This document shows, piece by piece, positions 36,018 to 46,108 of a stretch of 64,000 bases of DNA (position 1 is its first letter; each line of letters opens with the position of its first letter). The notes under the pieces were generated by a model. The model saw nothing but the letters and a program-made list of their open reading frames with translations. It ran no database searches and was not told the origin of the DNA. Source of the DNA: Pseudomonas fluorescens. GTDB taxonomy: Bacteria; Pseudomonadota; Gammaproteobacteria; Pseudomonadales; Pseudomonadaceae. The stretch covers positions 124,001 to 188,000 of the forward strand of contig NZ_CABVII010000006.1 in NCBI RefSeq assembly GCF_902497995.1, written 5' to 3'. A program made the position numbers and the translations under genes.

Positions 36018-36038
36018 AAAAAGACACCTTTCGGTGCC
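36018..36038 (-). terminator. Rho-independent terminator after tonB
   Basis: On the minus strand GGCACC-GAAA-GGTGTC (one G-T pair) followed by TTTTT. It is 138 bases after the tonB stop, with a REP pair in between. Confidence 0.7.
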
Positions 36039-36043
36039 TTGTC

Positions 36044-36057
36044 ACAGATATATCTGT
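36044..36057. other. 14-bp perfect palindrome ACAGATATATCTGT
   Basis: Perfect dyad immediately before the tonB terminator as read on the minus strand, and about 145 bases upstream of the oxyR start. It could be a protein-binding site or simply part of the terminator structure. Confidence 0.6.
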
Positions 36058-36069
36058 CGCCGATGATCC

Positions 36070-36160
36070 CTGTGGGAGCGGGCTTGCTCGCGAAGGGGCC
36101 ATAACATTCAACATCGTTGTTGACTGTCATACCGCTTTCGCGAGCAAGCCCGCTCCCACA
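36070..36160. repeat. REP pair after tonB
   Basis: TGTGGGAGCGGGCTTGCTCG with an exact inverted partner, directly after the tonB stop. Confidence 0.9.
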
Positions 36161-36175
36161 GTGGTTCAGCGGTGT

Positions 36176-36925
36176 TTAGCGTCGGCGTTTTTCCAGCGAG
36201 TAAACAAAAGGTGCAACGATTTCGATGGAGCCGTTGTTCAGCATGTCGGCCGGTGGCTTGGGCAGCGGCTGGGCGCGTTTGATCATTTCCAGGGTGGCCC
36301 GGTCCAGATCGGCGTTGCCGGAGCGGCTCACCAATTCGTACGACAGCACGTTACCTTCGGCATCCACGACAAAACGTAGGCGGTTCAAGCCTTCCTTGTT
36401 CCGCGCCTGAGCACTGGCCGGGTACTTTTTGTACTTGGCCAAATGAGCGAGCAGGGTGCCTTGCCAGCTGGCCTTGGCCGCTTGTTGCGCCGCCGAGGGT
36501 CCCGGAGCCGGTTGTGCGGATTTCTCCGTCGGTGCCTGGGTCGGTTGCGCGTCGCTCGGTTTTTCCTCGGACGGTTTTTCCTTCGGCGGCTCCGGTTTCT
36601 TCTCCACTGGCTTGGGCGGTTGAGGCTTGGGCTTGGGTTTGACCGGCTTCGGCACGGCAATCTCGGCCTTCGGCGCTTCAGCCAGTTTCGGGATCGGCAG
36701 TTCTTCCACCGGGGCCGGTGGCTGTGGCGGCGTTATCACCTTGGGCGGTGCCGGCGGTGGCGGGGCCGGAACCGGCGCCAGCTCGACCATCATCGCCTGC
36801 GGCGGCAGCTCGATCGGTGGGCGGGACGTCCAGTTCAGTGCCAGCGCAATGGCCAGCGCATGGACGCCCAGCACCACGGCCAGGCTCCCGCTGTAACGCG
36901 TCAGCTTATGGCGCGTCGTGATCAT
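36176..36925 (-). CDS. tonB: Energy transducer TonB
   Basis: Links the ExbBD proton channel to outer-membrane siderophore and vitamin B12 receptors. 249 residues: one membrane anchor (about residues 12-32, SLAVVLGVHALAIALALNW), a long Pro-rich periplasmic spacer (residues 38-140, PKP and EKP repeats), and the TonB C-terminal domain with YPASAQARNKEGL and VSRSGNADLDRATLEMIKRA. The start overlaps the exbD stop by four bases (ATGA). It is the last gene of exbB-exbD-tonB. Confidence 0.95.
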   Translation of the reverse strand: MITTRHKLTRYSGSLAVVLGVHALAIALALNWTSRPPIELPPQAMMVELAPVPAPPPPAPPKVITPPQPPAPVEELPIPKLAEAPKAEIAVPKPVKPKPKPQPPKPVEKKPEPPKEKPSEEKPSDAQPTQAPTEKSAQPAPGPSAAQQAAKASWQGTLLAHLAKYKKYPASAQARNKEGLNRLRFVVDAEGNVLSYELVSRSGNADLDRATLEMIKRAQPLPKPPADMLNNGSIEIVAPFVYSLEKRRR

Positions 36926-37350
36926 TTCTTGGCTGCCGTCTCGAGTCCGACCAGGCCGACCTTCAGGTAGCCAGCGGAGCGCAGGTTGTCCATCACGCTC
37001 ATCAGGTCGCCGTAGTCCACGCCTTTATCGGCCTGGAAGAAGATCGTCGTGTCTTTCTTGCCCTTTGTCCTGGCGTCCAGCGTGGCGCCGAGCGCTTCGG
37101 CTTTCACTTCTTCTTCGCCGAGGAACAGACGTTGGTCAGCTTTCACGCTGAGGAATACCGGTTTTTCTGGCCGCGGCGCCGGTTTGGCGGTGGACGCGGG
37201 CAGGTCGACCTTGATGTCCACGGTGGCCAGCGGAGCGGCCACCATGAAGATGATCAACAGCACCAGCATCACGTCGATGAACGGCGTGACGTTGATTTCG
37301 TGGTTCTCGGCCAGATCGTCGTCTGCGCCTTCTTTCAAATGCAGGCCCAT
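36922..37350 (-). CDS. exbD: Biopolymer transport protein ExbD
   Basis: Proton-channel subunit for TonB energisation. 142 residues; the single TM helix (residues 18-42) starts with INVTPFIDVMLVLLIIFMV, which holds the essential Asp (D27). A periplasmic domain follows. It starts six bases after exbB and overlaps tonB by four. Confidence 0.95.
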   Translation of the reverse strand: MGLHLKEGADDDLAENHEINVTPFIDVMLVLLIIFMVAAPLATVDIKVDLPASTAKPAPRPEKPVFLSVKADQRLFLGEEEVKAEALGATLDARTKGKKDTTIFFQADKGVDYGDLMSVMDNLRSAGYLKVGLVGLETAAKK

Positions 37351-37356
37351 GGCCGA

Positions 37357-38331
37357 TTACCCCACTTTCACCATGTGCGGTTGCGAGCTGCGCTCATGCT
37401 GGCGGTCGAGGTCGCGGCTGACCAGCAGCAGGACTTCTGCCGACGCGTCCGACACCTGCGCCTTGTAACCGGCAATGGAGCGGGCGAACACGTTGTAGAT
37501 CACCACCGCCGGAATTGCGGCCACCAGCCCCAGAGCAGTCGCCAGCAGCGCTTCGGCAATGCCGGGCGCCACGACCGCAAGGTTGGTGGTCTGGGTTTTG
37601 GCGATGCCGATGAAGCTGTTCATGATGCCCCATACGGTACCGAACAGGCCGACGAACGGCGCGGTGGAACCGATGGTGGCGAGCACGCCGGTGCCGCTAC
37701 TCATGTTGCGACCGCAGGCGGCAACCAGGCGCTCGAGGCGGAAGGCGACGCGTTCCTTGATGCCTTCTTTCTCGCGGCTGTTGGTCGACAGGCGCATCTC
37801 TTCCAGCGCATCGTGGACCAGCAGGTTGGCGAGGGTGCCAGTCTTGGTGGCGGTCGAGCTGGCTTCTTTAAGGGTGGTGGCTTTTTTCAGATGGACGATC
37901 TCATTGCGCAGACGACGCTTGGCGCCCATCAGCTCAAAGCCCTTGGCGATCCAGATGGTCCAGGTGATGATCGAAGCGATGGCCAGGCCGATCATCACGA
38001 TTTTCACGATGATGTCGGCGTTCTGGTACATGCCCCATGGCGACAGGTCGTGGGCCATGCCGAGGGTGTTGTCGGCTTCGAGGACTTCAGGAGCGTCTTC
38101 GGCGGTGGTGTCTACAGCCTGGGCCGGGTCAGTCGCGGCGGGCGTGACGGCAGGTGCGGCAGCTGGAGTTTGATCGGCGGGGGCTGCAGCCGTTGTGGCC
38201 GGGGTGGCTGGCGCTTGTGCATCAGCGAACGCGGCAGTCGGTGCCAGCATCAGGCTGAGCAGCAGGGCGGCCACTGCGCTCCAGGCGCGCGGTCGTTTGG
38301 TTGGCGAAGCGGGGAATTGATTGCGTGTCAT
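37357..38331 (-). CDS. exbB: Biopolymer transport protein ExbB, long form
   Basis: MotA/TolQ/ExbB-family channel subunit. 324 residues against about 244 in E. coli. The extra N-terminal part contains a signal peptide (MTRNQF...AAFA) and about 65 residues rich in Ala, Thr and Pro that should sit in the periplasm; this extension is known in Pseudomonas ExbB. Three TM segments follow; GTVWGIMNSFIGI and the ALLATALGLVAAIPAVVIYN helix are diagnostic. The ATG at 38331 has AGG upstream. The upstream 189-base gap is A+T-rich around 38400-38470 with a -10-like AATAAT on the minus strand; I could not identify a convincing Fur box. Confidence 0.93.
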   Translation of the reverse strand: MTRNQFPASPTKRPRAWSAVAALLLSLMLAPTAAFADAQAPATPATTAAAPADQTPAAAPAVTPAATDPAQAVDTTAEDAPEVLEADNTLGMAHDLSPWGMYQNADIIVKIVMIGLAIASIITWTIWIAKGFELMGAKRRLRNEIVHLKKATTLKEASSTATKTGTLANLLVHDALEEMRLSTNSREKEGIKERVAFRLERLVAACGRNMSSGTGVLATIGSTAPFVGLFGTVWGIMNSFIGIAKTQTTNLAVVAPGIAEALLATALGLVAAIPAVVIYNVFARSIAGYKAQVSDASAEVLLLVSRDLDRQHERSSQPHMVKVG

Positions 38332-38520
38332 GCTGGCCGGACCTGAGAAAAGAAAAACGGTAGATGCTCTTCCAGGCCTCGAAGGCCGAGAACAAAAGTG
38401 GCGGGCATTATTGCAAGTAATTCTTGTTAACAGAAGTAATAGAGTATCTTTTTTTCCTGCATTACTAGCCGCTCGTCCATTGCCGGCGCTAGTCTGTGGC
38501 TTTGCGATAGGAGTTTTTTG

Positions 38521-39378
38521 ATGTCCGCGCCTTCTGTTTTGATCGCCGGCTGCGGTGATGTCGGCAGTCGTCTGGCCAGGCAATTGCTGGCCGAACGATG
38601 GCAGGTTTATGGTCTGCGCCGCAGTGTTTCGCGGCTGCCGGCCGGGGTCATCGGTGTCGCCGGTGACTTGTTCCGCGAGCAGTGCCCGACTGACTGGCCG
38701 AGCGGGCCGCTGGATTATCTGGTGTACAGCGCTGCCGCGACCGAGCACGACGAGGCGGGCTACCGGGCTGCCTATGTCGAGGGTTTGCAGCACGTGCTGG
38801 GCTGGTTGAAGCAGCATGGCCAGCAGCCCAAGCGGGTGCTGTTCGTGTCCAGCAGCAGTGTTTACGGTCAGCAGGCGGGGGAGTGGGTTGATGAAACTTC
38901 GCCGACCATTGCTGCAGGCTACTCAGGTCGTTTGATGCTGGAAGCAGAGCGAGTGGCGCTCCAGAGCGGTATCCCCGCCAGCATCGTGCGCTTGACCGGC
39001 ATCTATGGTCCGGGCCGTGAGTGGCTGCTGACCCAGGTTCGTCGGGGGTATCGCGTGGCAATCGATCCGCCGTTGTACGGCAACCGGATTCACGTTGATG
39101 ACGCGGCAGGGCTGTTGGCGTTTCTGCTGGAGGCGGATCGACGCGGCGTGGCGCTGGATGACGTTTATATCGGCGTGGACGATGCGCCTGCACCACTGGC
39201 GCAAGTGGTGGACTGGCTGCGCGAATACCTGGGCGTCACCGAATGGGCTGAGGATGCGAGTGTGCGGCGCACTGGCAGCAAGCAGTGCAGTAATGCCCGG
39301 GTGAAGGCGTTGGGCTGGAAGCCTGCGTATCCGAGCTATCGCGAAGGTTATGCCGCGATTCTCGAAGGCCGCTGCTGA
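38521..39378 (+). CDS. NAD-dependent epimerase/dehydratase-family protein (YeeZ-like)
   Basis: 285-residue extended SDR protein. The N-terminal glycine motif is IAGCGDVGSRLARQLLAE (residues 8-25), with VLFVSSSSVYGQ near residue 105 and RLTGIYGPGREWLL near 159. The catalytic YxxxK is not clear: AGYSGRLMLEAE has Tyr but Arg or Leu where Lys is expected. This suggests the atypical YeeZ/NmrA-like group, substrate unknown. The ATG at 38521 follows GGAG. It is divergent from exbB. Confidence 0.8.
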   Translation: MSAPSVLIAGCGDVGSRLARQLLAERWQVYGLRRSVSRLPAGVIGVAGDLFREQCPTDWPSGPLDYLVYSAAATEHDEAGYRAAYVEGLQHVLGWLKQHGQQPKRVLFVSSSSVYGQQAGEWVDETSPTIAAGYSGRLMLEAERVALQSGIPASIVRLTGIYGPGREWLLTQVRRGYRVAIDPPLYGNRIHVDDAAGLLAFLLEADRRGVALDDVYIGVDDAPAPLAQVVDWLREYLGVTEWAEDASVRRTGSKQCSNARVKALGWKPAYPSYREGYAAILEGRC

Positions 39379-39399
39379 CTCAGTCACCACAAACCAAAA

Positions 39400-39489
39400 T
39401 GTGGGAGCGGGCTTGCTCGCGAAAGCGGTGAAATAGTCAACGATGATGTTGAATGTTATGGCCCCTTCGCGAGCAAGCCCGCTCCCACA
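39400..39489. repeat. REP pair
   Basis: TGTGGGAGCGGGCTTGCTCG and its inverse, between convergent epimerase and lipoprotein genes. Confidence 0.9.
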
Positions 39490-39517
39490 TTAGTTTTTCG
39501 GTGTTCTTAAGACCGGG

Positions 39518-40258
39518 TTACTGTTTTTCGAGCAACCACTTGCGCTCACCTGGCGTGAACTGCGGCATTTCGTCCGCCTGCGCCGTGTTCACAGCCTGGA
39601 GAATTTCCAGTTCCTTGCCCTTGCGCGCAAAGATCCAGGTATTGCCCTGGCCATTGAGTTGCAGCCACATGTTGTCGTTGCCGCCGCTCATCGAAGCGCA
39701 ATCACCGGCCAGGCACAGCGCATAGCGATCCGCCCCCGGCAAACCGGCAACCTGGCCGTCGGCCTGGAATTGCACAGTGTTGCCTGCGCCGGGCCCATTG
39801 ATGACTTTCCAGCTGCCACCCATATAGGAGGAATACAGCGCGCGCTCGAAACTGGCGCCAAGCGGTGCGCCGTCCGGCACCTGAACCTGTGCGCGGTCGA
39901 AGACCTGTTCCGGCTCATTCTCACTGGCGGCCTGACTCAGTTGCTTGCCATCACGCTTGAGCTCACTACCGGCGCTGCCATAAAAATCGATTTTCCAGGC
40001 GCCAGACTCTTCGCCCAGCAGCTTGCCGTCGACGTTTTCAAAACCGTTGGTGTAGCGGGCCTGACTGGCCTTGGTGTTGACGTCCCACTCCAGGTTCGGG
40101 CCATAGGCCTGAAGCGCTTCACGCAGGGGGCCGCCTCTGGATGCAGCATCGATCGCCACCTGGTTGATCCAGGTGCCGCTGATGTCACGGTCGGCAGGGT
40201 TGCTGGCACATCCGCCCATGAACAGGGCGAGCAGCGAGAGAGCAAGCGCTTGGCGCAT
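39518..40258 (-). CDS. Lipoprotein of unknown function
   Basis: 246-residue exported lipoprotein; the lipobox MGGC places the acylated Cys at residue 17. The mature part is beta-rich with no domain I recognise. The residue after the Cys is Ala, so outer-membrane sorting is expected. It lies 73 bases after ridA on the same strand with a GC-rich hairpin (40300-40324, no T-run) between them. Confidence 0.75.
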   Translation of the reverse strand: MRQALALSLLALFMGGCASNPADRDISGTWINQVAIDAASRGGPLREALQAYGPNLEWDVNTKASQARYTNGFENVDGKLLGEESGAWKIDFYGSAGSELKRDGKQLSQAASENEPEQVFDRAQVQVPDGAPLGASFERALYSSYMGGSWKVINGPGAGNTVQFQADGQVAGLPGADRYALCLAGDCASMSGGNDNMWLQLNGQGNTWIFARKGKELEILQAVNTAQADEMPQFTPGERKWLLEKQ

Positions 40259-40331
40259 GGTGGAATCCTTTCAGAACGCTTTCTTTTACAGCATCGGCGG
40301 CGCAGCCTGTGGAGGGCTGCGCCATATGCAT

Positions 40332-40712
40332 TTACTCGATGACCAGGATGGCATCCATTTCAACCTGCGAACCCTTCGGCAGGGCGGCGACGCCGATGGC
40401 GGCGCGGGCAGGGTAAGGCTGGTCAAAGTACTTGCCCATGATCTCGTTGACCTTGGCGAAGTGGCTCAGGTCGGTGAGGAAGATGTTCAGTTTGACGATG
40501 TCCTTGAACGAACCGCCGGCGGCTTCGGCCACGGCCTTGAGGTTCTCGAACACCTGGACGGTCTGGGCTTCGAAGCCTTCGACCAGTTCCATGGTTTTTG
40601 GGTCCAGAGGAATTTGACCCGACATGTAAACGGTGTTGCCAGCCTTGATCGCCTGGGAGTAAGTACCGATGGCGGCCGGGGCCTTGTCGCTGGTGATAAC
40701 AGTCTTGGTCAT
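40332..40712 (-). CDS. ridA: RidA (enamine/imine deaminase)
   Basis: 126-residue homotrimer of the YjgF/YER057c/UK114 family that hydrolyses reactive 2-aminoacrylate and other enamines formed by PLP enzymes. Motifs: [22 protein letters not shown] near residues 16-37 and [19 protein letters not shown] near 101-119, which holds the catalytic Arg103 and the Glu. It follows spoT by 37 bases on the same strand. Confidence 0.95.
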   Translation of the reverse strand: MTKTVITSDKAPAAIGTYSQAIKAGNTVYMSGQIPLDPKTMELVEGFEAQTVQVFENLKAVAEAAGGSFKDIVKLNIFLTDLSHFAKVNEIMGKYFDQPYPARAAIGVAALPKGSQVEMDAILVIE

Positions 40713-40749
40713 GAATGACTCCTTGTAATGGCTGGGCTATGTGGGCGAG

Positions 40750-42855
40750 CTATGCACGCATGCGGGTGATGCGAATCACCCCGATCAGTGCGCGCAGTTT
40801 CTTGATCACGCGGGCCAGGTGCACGCGGTCGTGCACGCTGACCACCAGCTGGACCACGCTGATGCGACCATCGCGTTCGTCCATGCTGATTTTTTCGATA
40901 TTGCCGTCGGCTGCATTGACGCTGCTGGCCAGCAAGGCGATCAAGCCGCGCTGGTGTTCCAGCTCGACGCGCAGTTCGACGTTGAATTCGCCGGTGACAT
41001 CCTTGGCCCACGAGAGCTGGATGCATTTTTCCGGGTTGTGACGGATTTCGCTGATATTGCGGCAGTTGTCCAGGTGCACGACCATGCCTTTGCCCGCCGA
41101 CAGGTGACCGACAATCGGGTCGCCCGGGATCGGCGTGCAACACTTGGCGTAGCTGAGCACCAGGCCTTCGGTGCCGCGAATCGCCAGTGGACCTTCCGGG
41201 CTGGGCAGCTGTTCGCCTTCACCGAGCAGGCGACGGGCGACCACATAGGCCATGCGATTGCCCAGGCCGATGTCTTCGAGCAGGTCTTCGATCAATTCCA
41301 GGCGGTACTCGGTGAGCATCGCCTTGACGCGCTCGGCCGGGACTTTGTCCAGGGAGCTGTCGAAACCGTTGAGAACCTTGTTCAGCAGGCGTTCGCCAAG
41401 GCTGATGGACTCGGAGCGGCGTTGCAGTTTCAGCGCATGGCGGATGTGGGTCCGCGCCTTGCCGGTCACCACGAAGTTCAGCCATGCCGGATTCGGCCGT
41501 GCGCCGGGAGCGCTGACGATCTCGACCGTGGAGCCGCTTTGCAGCGGTTCGGACAGCGGTGCGAGACGACGGTTGATCCGACAGGCAATGCAGCTGTTGC
41601 CCACGTCGGTGTGCACCGCGTAAGCGAAATCGACCGCCGTGGAGCCTTTGGGCAGCTCCATGATCCGGCCTTTGGGCGTGAACACGTAGACCTCGTCCGG
41701 GAACAGGTCGATCTTCACGCTTTCGATGAATTCCAGCGAGTTGCCGGCCCGTTGCTGCATCTCCAGCACGCCCTTGACCCACTGGCGGGCGCGGGCGTGA
41801 GTGCCTTTGGGCTGCTCGTCGCCGCTGGATTTGTATAGCCAGTGGGCGGCGATGCCGTTGTTGGCCATCTCTTCCATTTCACGGGTGCGGATCTGAATTT
41901 CGATCGGAACCCCGTGCATGCCGAACAACGTGGTGTGCAGCGACTGGTAGCCGTTGGCCTTGGGGATCGCGATGTAATCCTTGAAGCGCCCTGGCAGTGG
42001 CTTATATAAGTTATGCACGGCACCCAGCACGCGGTAGCAGGTATCGACCTTGTCGACGATGATGCGGAACGCGTATACGTCCATGATCTCGTTGAAGGCC
42101 CGACGCTTGCCGCGCATTTTCTTGTAGATGCCGTAGAGGTGTTTCTGGCGACCGCTGACCTCACCCTGAATCTCGTCGATGGCCAGGCAGTGGCTCAGCG
42201 ATTCTTCGATCTTGTTGACGATTTCCTTGCGGTTGCCCCGGGCGCGCTTGACCGCCTGGTAGATCCGCGCGGAACGCATCGGGTGCATGGCCTTGAAGCC
42301 AAGGTCTTCAAACTCTATGCGGATGGCGTGCATGCCCAGCCGGTTGGCGATGGGTGCATAGATTTCCAGGGTTTCCTTGGCGATCCGCCGGCGCTTTTCG
42401 CCGGACAGCACTTCCAGGGTGCGCATGTTGTGCAGACGGTCGGCCAGCTTGACCAGGATCACGCGAATGTCGCGCGCCATCGCCATGGCCATTTTCTGGA
42501 AGTTTTCCGCCTGGGCTTCGGCTTTGGTCTCGAAGTTCATCTGGGTCAGTTTGCTGACGCCGTCGACCAGTTCAGCCACGGTTTCGCCGAACTGCGCTTG
42601 CAGCGCTTCCTTGGCAATCCCGGTGTCTTCGATCACGTCATGCAGCATCGCCGCCATCAGGCTCTGATGGTCCATGTGCATGTCGGCAAGAATATTCGCC
42701 ACCGCAAGAGGATGCGTGACGTACGCCTCACCGCTACGGCGGCGCTGGCCGTCGTGGGCTTGTTCGGCGTAGAAATACGCTCGGCGGACCAGGTTGACCT
42801 GGTCCTTGCCGAGGTAGGCCGATAAGCGTTCGGCGAGGGCGTCTATGCTCGGCAT
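40750..42855 (-). CDS. spoT: Bifunctional (p)ppGpp synthase/hydrolase SpoT
   Basis: Makes and degrades the stringent-response alarmone. 701 residues: N-terminal HD hydrolase with H72-D73 in HDVIEDT, synthetase domain (GKRRAFNEIMDVYAFRIIVD), TGS domain near residue 390, helical/zinc-finger region, and a C-terminal ACT domain (residues about 620-700). The intact HD pair means hydrolase activity should be retained, separating it from RelA. It belongs to rpoZ-spoT-ridA on the minus strand. Confidence 0.96.
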   Translation of the reverse strand: MPSIDALAERLSAYLGKDQVNLVRRAYFYAEQAHDGQRRRSGEAYVTHPLAVANILADMHMDHQSLMAAMLHDVIEDTGIAKEALQAQFGETVAELVDGVSKLTQMNFETKAEAQAENFQKMAMAMARDIRVILVKLADRLHNMRTLEVLSGEKRRRIAKETLEIYAPIANRLGMHAIRIEFEDLGFKAMHPMRSARIYQAVKRARGNRKEIVNKIEESLSHCLAIDEIQGEVSGRQKHLYGIYKKMRGKRRAFNEIMDVYAFRIIVDKVDTCYRVLGAVHNLYKPLPGRFKDYIAIPKANGYQSLHTTLFGMHGVPIEIQIRTREMEEMANNGIAAHWLYKSSGDEQPKGTHARARQWVKGVLEMQQRAGNSLEFIESVKIDLFPDEVYVFTPKGRIMELPKGSTAVDFAYAVHTDVGNSCIACRINRRLAPLSEPLQSGSTVEIVSAPGARPNPAWLNFVVTGKARTHIRHALKLQRRSESISLGERLLNKVLNGFDSSLDKVPAERVKAMLTEYRLELIEDLLEDIGLGNRMAYVVARRLLGEGEQLPSPEGPLAIRGTEGLVLSYAKCCTPIPGDPIVGHLSAGKGMVVHLDNCRNISEIRHNPEKCIQLSWAKDVTGEFNVELRVELEHQRGLIALLASSVNAADGNIEKISMDERDGRISVVQLVVSVHDRVHLARVIKKLRALIGVIRITRMRA

Positions 42856-42911
42856 GATGAATCCTGCCGTTCGCTGTGACCCCGCGCCGTGCTACGTCGA
42901 CCAGGCATGGC

Positions 42912-43175
42912 TTAGACGGCCTCGTTGGACTCGTCCTCGAACGCTGCGAACAGCGGTTCGTCTTCGACGATTTCAGCGTTGGCGATGAACTCGTAGCTCA
43001 TCAGGCCTTCAGCGATTTCGCGCAAGGCTACAACGGTAGGCTTGTCGTTTTCCCACTGAACCAGTGGCTCTTTGCCGCCGGTGGCCAGTTGACGGGCACG
43101 CTTGGTAGACAGCATGACCAGCTCAAAGCGGTTTTCCACGTGGTTCAGGCAATCTTCAACAGTTACGCGGGCCAT
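42912..43175 (-). CDS. rpoZ: RNA polymerase omega subunit
   Basis: Small subunit that aids RNA polymerase assembly and carries the ppGpp-binding site 1. 87 residues starting [20 protein letters not shown], with the conserved AIRARQL-like stretch replaced by TKRARQL and then VVALREIA. The ATG at 43175 follows GAGGA; the longer reading to 43232 is not needed. It is 56 bases upstream of spoT. Confidence 0.95.
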   Translation of the reverse strand: MARVTVEDCLNHVENRFELVMLSTKRARQLATGGKEPLVQWENDKPTVVALREIAEGLMSYEFIANAEIVEDEPLFAAFEDESNEAV

Positions 43176-43340
43176 GGTATTCCTCGGAGCGAATGCAATA
43201 TGCGCGCTGCCCGGTTGGGCGAGCGGACTCAACAGTTTAAAAAATCACCAGCGATTAGGGAAGCGCTGATTTTTTGAGCAAACTTTCAACGCGCTGCAAG
43301 TGCCAATGTAAAGCCCTTGCAACGGTTTTGGGAAGCGCTG

Positions 43341-43973
<633 letters not shown>

Positions 43974-44837
43974 TTACTCAATATTCTGCACTTGTTCGCG
44001 CATCTGTTCGATCAACACCTTGAGGTTGACCGCCGCCTGGGTGCTGCGCGGGTCGAAGGCTTTGGAGCCCAATGTATTGGCTTCGCGGTTGAGCTCCTGC
44101 ATCAGGAAGTCCAGGCGCCGACCGGCAGCGCCGCCGGACTTGAGCACCCGGCGAACTTCGATGATGTGAGTGCTCAGGCGATCCAGTTCTTCGGCGACGT
44201 CGCTTTTTTGCGCGAGCATGACCATTTCCTGCTCCAGCCGTTGCGGGTCCATCTCGGCCTTCATGTCGGCAAAGCGGTCGAGGACTTTCTGGCGCTGGGT
44301 GGCGAGCATTTGCGGGACCCGCTCACGCAGGGTCGCCACGTCTTCTTCGATGGACGTCAGGCGAGCGTCGATCAATCGCGCCAGCTCCGCGCCTTCGCGC
44401 TCGCGGCCAGCCTTTAGCTCTTTCAGGCCTTGATTGAACAGTACCAGTGCCTCGGCGTTCAAGGCTTGCGGATCGCTGGCGTCGCCCACCAGTACGCCAG
44501 GCCAGGCCAGGACTTCGAGCGGGTTCAGCGCCGCGGGGTTTTTGATGAGGCCGGCGATCGTCTCGGCGGCGGCGACCAATTGCGCGGCGCGCGCCTGGTC
44601 TACTTGCAGCGGTTTGCCGGTGTTTTCTTCGGTAAAGCGCAGGGTGCATTCGAGCTTGCCCCGGGACACGCCCTGGCGCAGGGCTTCGCGGACCGCACCT
44701 TCGAGGTCACGAAAAGACTCTGGCAGGCGCAAGTGCGGTTCCAGGTAGCGGCTGTTGACCGAGCGCAGTTCCCAGCTCAGGGTGCCCTGGACGCCGGCTT
44801 TCTCGACGCGGGCGAAGGCGGTCATGCTGTGCACCAT
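43974..44837 (-). CDS. yicC: YicC-family endoribonuclease-like protein
   Basis: 287-residue protein with the N-terminal YicC domain (MVHSMTAFARVEK) and a C-terminal DUF1732 domain (FLMQELNREANTLGSKAFD). E. coli YicC has been reported to be an endoribonuclease acting on small RNAs; the activity in this organism is inferred. The ATG at 44837 follows GAGG. It precedes gmk by 12 bases, the usual order, and diverges from rph. Confidence 0.92.
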   Translation of the reverse strand: MVHSMTAFARVEKAGVQGTLSWELRSVNSRYLEPHLRLPESFRDLEGAVREALRQGVSRGKLECTLRFTEENTGKPLQVDQARAAQLVAAAETIAGLIKNPAALNPLEVLAWPGVLVGDASDPQALNAEALVLFNQGLKELKAGREREGAELARLIDARLTSIEEDVATLRERVPQMLATQRQKVLDRFADMKAEMDPQRLEQEMVMLAQKSDVAEELDRLSTHIIEVRRVLKSGGAAGRRLDFLMQELNREANTLGSKAFDPRSTQAAVNLKVLIEQMREQVQNIE

Positions 44838-45062
44838 GGAGGTACCTCGCAATGCAGATCGGCCCGGAACTGACGTTCTGGCAATCTGATATCAATGAAT
44901 TTACGCCGACTGGCAGCAAAGGCGCAGGATTGTAGCGCAGTGGCGTGGATGCGCCCAAACACACGATGTGACAAAGGGCTGCTGGTCGTCGGCAGCGGGC
45001 TGTTCAGAGCCATCGCTCGTCAGAGGATTTTTTTAGAAGTGCCCAGTCGTAGCTGGCGGCTC

Positions 45063-45068
45063 TATAAT
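45063..45068 (+). promoter_or_regulatory. -10 box of the rph promoter
   Basis: Consensus TATAAT 37 bases before the rph start. The -35 element is weak. The 267-base yicC/rph gap shows no other gene. Confidence 0.65.
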
Positions 45069-45104
45069 GCTCCGCAGTTTTCCGTCCCCGTACAGGTATC
45101 CCTT

Positions 45105-45827
45105 ATGAAACGTCCAAGTGGTCGCGCTGCCGATCAGCTGCGCTCGATCCGCATTACCCGCAACTACACCAAACACGCCGAGGGATCTGTACTGGTCGAG
45201 TTCGGTGATACCAAAGTCATCTGCACGGTCAGCGTCGAGAACGGCGTACCGCGCTTCCTCAAAGGTCAGGGCCAGGGCTGGTTGACCGCCGAGTACGGCA
45301 TGCTCCCGCGCGCTACCGGCGAGCGTAACCAGCGTGAAGCGAGCCGTGGCAAGCAAGGCGGTCGCACCCTGGAAATCCAGCGTCTGATCGGTCGCTCCCT
45401 GCGCGCTTCCCTGGACATGTCCAAGCTGGGCGACGTCACCCTGTACGTCGACTGCGACGTGATCCAGGCGGATGGCGGCACCCGCACCGCGTCCATCACC
45501 GGCGCCATGGTTGCACTGGTCGACGCCTTGAAAGTGATCAAGAAGCGCGGCGGCCTGAAAGGTGGCGACCCGCTCAAGCAGATGATCGCTGCCGTTTCGG
45601 TCGGCATGTATCAGGGCGAGCCTGTACTCGACCTCGACTACCTGGAAGACTCGGCTGCCGAAACCGACCTGAACGTGGTGATGACCAGCACCGGCGGCTT
45701 CATCGAAGTCCAGGGCACTGCCGAAGGCGCGCCGTTCCAGCCTGAAGAGTTGAACGCCATGCTGGAACTGGCGAAGAAAGGCATGAGTGAAATCTTCGAG
45801 CTCCAGAAGGCTGCACTGGCCGACTGA
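45105..45827 (+). CDS. rph: Ribonuclease PH
   Basis: Phosphate-dependent 3'-5' exoribonuclease that trims tRNA 3' ends. 240 residues starting [20 protein letters not shown]. It has [20 protein letters not shown] near residues 71-90, the phosphate-binding Arg region, and [19 protein letters not shown], which includes the catalytic Asp. Length is normal and not truncated as in E. coli K-12. It is followed by a large REP palindrome and then the gltS insertion. Confidence 0.96.
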   Translation: MKRPSGRAADQLRSIRITRNYTKHAEGSVLVEFGDTKVICTVSVENGVPRFLKGQGQGWLTAEYGMLPRATGERNQREASRGKQGGRTLEIQRLIGRSLRASLDMSKLGDVTLYVDCDVIQADGGTRTASITGAMVALVDALKVIKKRGGLKGGDPLKQMIAAVSVGMYQGEPVLDLDYLEDSAAETDLNVVMTSTGGFIEVQGTAEGAPFQPEELNAMLELAKKGMSEIFELQKAALAD

Positions 45828-45837
45828 TCGCCCCCCC

Positions 45838-45961
45838 CTGTAGGAGCGAGCAGTGCGGCGACCCGACTTGCCCGCGAACGGTGCGCCGCGGTGTGTCATT
45901 TGCACCGCGTTATCGTTCTTCGCGGGCAAGTCGGGTCGCCGCACCGCTCGCTCCTACAGGG
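45838..45961. repeat. Long REP palindrome (compound units)
   Basis: Left arm TGTAGGAGCGAGCAGTGCGG with CGACCCGACTTGCCCGCGA is matched by an almost perfect inverse at the right, with a stem of about 40 bases and a centre of about 40. The longer arms set it apart from most REP pairs in the window. Confidence 0.88.
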
Positions 45962-46108
45962 GGCATTTTCTTTTTCAGTGCGCTGTCTTTTATATCTTCG
46001 CTCTATTAGTTGAATTCCTCTTTCTTACACTTTTAGTCACAACTGCACAGTGCCGGCACTACCTATGTGCTTGGCAATGAGACTTGGCGGTTGATAAAGT
46101 TGCTTCCA

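Noticed and set aside
38400..38470. Fur box in front of exbB-exbD-tonB
   Set aside because: The region is A+T-rich with short ATT/AAT dyads, but I could not align a convincing GATAATGATAATCATTATC-like 19-mer. Fur control remains likely on general grounds, not from this sequence.
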